A stretch of DNA of 24,426 bases from assembly GCA_964523015.1 (NCBI GenBank), contig CAZFXN010000044.1, positions 1 through 24,426 of the forward strand, in the 5' to 3' direction. A model generated the notes under the pieces. It had not been told where the DNA came from. It was given only the letters and a program-made list of their open reading frames with translations, and ran no database searches. The DNA is from JAWXBT01 sp964523015 (GTDB taxonomy: Bacteria > Bdellovibrionota_C > UBA2361 > J135). The stretch's first letter is position 1, and the number at the start of each line of letters is the position of its first letter. The position numbers and the translations under genes were made by a program. Positions 23,884 through 24,426 of this stretch are shown here, in pieces.

Positions 23884-24162
23884 ATGGAAGATGAGTTAAG
23901 CAGGCGGCCTATCCGAAACCGCAGCCGTTTGGAGTGGCAAAGATTCGTAGATGAGTACGATAGTAGTGAAATCTATAGATCGAGGAGTGCCTACTGTCGA
24001 AAAGTAGGGATAAGCACGTCATGTTTTTGCAAATGGCATAAGTTGCTAAGTAAGAAGAGCCCTAATTTTATTAAAGTACCGCTTGAGAGCCGATATCAAC
24101 CTAAACATTTCTGGGTGAAGTTGTTTGGTGTCAAGTTAATAAGGCTAGAATTAGATGTTTGA
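23884..24162 (+). CDS. tnpA: IS66 accessory protein TnpA-like
   Basis: A 92-residue protein preceded by AAGGAG six bases upstream of the ATG. It has a helix-turn-helix-like segment: EWQRFVDEYDSSEIYRSRSA, then YCRKVGISTSCFCKWHKLL. A short C-terminal strand, KLFGVKLIRLELD, is typical of IS66 OrfA. OrfA helps IS66 transposition, probably as a DNA-binding partner of the DDE transposase TnpC. Its stop overlaps the start of the tnpB frame by eight bases, the usual IS66 coupling. Full-length IS66 OrfA is often a little longer (about 100-130 residues), so internal shortening is possible. Confidence 0.8.
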   Translation: MEDELSRRPIRNRSRLEWQRFVDEYDSSEIYRSRSAYCRKVGISTSCFCKWHKLLSKKSPNFIKVPLESRYQPKHFWVKLFGVKLIRLELDV

Positions 24163-24316
24163 TTTTAGGAGTCACGAGATTTTAGCCTACAACCACCCAG
24201 TAGATATGCGTAAATCGTTTAGAGGATTACTTGGAGTTGTAAGAGGTGAAGTTAAGATGAACCCACTATCAAAGATAGTGTTTGAACCTCCCCGAAATCC
24301 TGGACACATTAGCTAG
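24155..24316 (+). pseudogene. tnpB: IS66 TnpB fragment, truncated
   Basis: The frame gives 53 residues, against about 115 normally. The first 43 match IS66 OrfB, including PVDMRKSFRGLLGVV and KMNPLSKIVF. The last ten codons, ending in TAG 24314-24316, come from an IS3-type end beginning TGAACC at 24283. The product is therefore a broken TnpB with a foreign tail, and the conserved C-terminal half is missing. Confidence 0.8.
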
Positions 24317-24371
24317 TAAAATATTAGATAGTGAAATGTGTTAAGGAGAAGATATGAAACGGAAATTCAGC
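24283..24371 (+). mobile_element. IS3-family left-end fragment inserted in tnpB
   Basis: TGAACCTCCCCGAAAT followed by CCTGGACA matches the TGAACC-GCCCC...TGGACA style of IS3/IS407-group ends. AAGGAG stands before an ATG at 24354 whose first codons (MKRKFS) resemble the start of IS3 OrfA. The IS3 sequence seems to end after this start; what follows is IS66-like. Confidence 0.5.
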
Positions 24372-24426
24372 ACAGTAGTTCACGCTGAGTGCTGGTCACA
24401 CACAAGGCGGACATTTCTAAAGGCAG
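24354..24426 (+). pseudogene. IS3-OrfA start fused to IS66 TnpC fragment (partial)
   Basis: The frame begins MKRKFS, as in an IS3 OrfA, with a good AAGGAG ribosome site. It then reads TVVHAECWSHTRRTFLKA to the window edge. HAECWSHTRRTF is the conserved CWAHxRRKF segment of the IS66 transposase TnpC. The join looks like a deletion that fused the two elements in frame. The rest lies outside the window. Confidence 0.55.

Larger units (their letters stand above)
23803..24426 (+). mobile_element. IS66-family element, disrupted and partial
   Basis: It contains overlapping tnpA (23884-24162) and tnpB (from 24155) genes in IS66 order, then tnpC-like sequence at the right edge. IS66 ends usually begin GTAA; GTAATCGG at 23803 is a plausible left end, but I could not verify it against a right end because the window stops. 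The tnpB is broken at about 24283 by an IS3-type end. Confidence 0.65.

Noticed and set aside
1..24426. CRISPR arrays, rRNA and integrase-type islands
   Set aside because: No evenly spaced direct repeats, no rRNA-like conserved stretches and no integrase were seen.

Overview
The window looks like chromosomal DNA of an AT-rich, Gram-negative, cobalamin-using bacterium. Support comes from a lipobox lipoprotein, a BamE/SmpA-like exported protein, an O-antigen-ligase-like membrane protein and a B12-dependent methionine synthase. I cannot assign a species. The GldA/GldF/GldG-type ABC genes, HPt/receiver pair and many exported proteins of unknown function would suit a deltaproteobacterium-like or candidate-phylum lineage, but that is only a guess.

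Layout. Positions 1-3011 (minus) hold an ABC-2 exporter operon: ATPase (GldA-like), permease (GldF-like) and the start of a GldG-like protein that runs off the left edge. Positions 3284-4674 hold a 41-residue basic protein, a small membrane protein and a MntA/HepT toxin-antitoxin locus whose hepT is split by a frameshift. Positions 4942-10264 hold an AI-2E-family permease, a small FnIII-like lipoprotein and metH. Positions 10365-11548 hold an HPt protein and a two-receiver response regulator directly upstream of metH. Positions 11712-14668 hold an anchored HEAT-like protein, a BamE-like protein and an O-antigen-ligase-like protein. Positions 14665-18794 (minus) hold a KAS III/FabH-like enzyme, an exported coiled-coil protein and a 731-residue protein with one clear and one possible degenerate GGDEF-like segment.

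The right quarter (about 18.8-24.4 kb) has a different, accessory character. It holds an exported alpha/beta hydrolase gene cut by an in-frame TAA, a GH15 glycoside hydrolase bracketed by two REP-like palindromes, a probable 3' gene remnant, and an IS66 element that appears to be interrupted by an IS3-type end and then fused to IS66 tnpC sequence. Decay is visible at four places: hepT, the hydrolase, the exported remnant and the IS mosaic.

No rRNA, tRNA or CRISPR array was recognised. No clearly new multi-gene system is proven. The best leads are the FabH-like / coiled-coil / GGDEF-like cluster, the stop-interrupted hydrolase, the REP-bracketed GH15 gene, and the large palindrome between the AI-2E permease and the lipoprotein.
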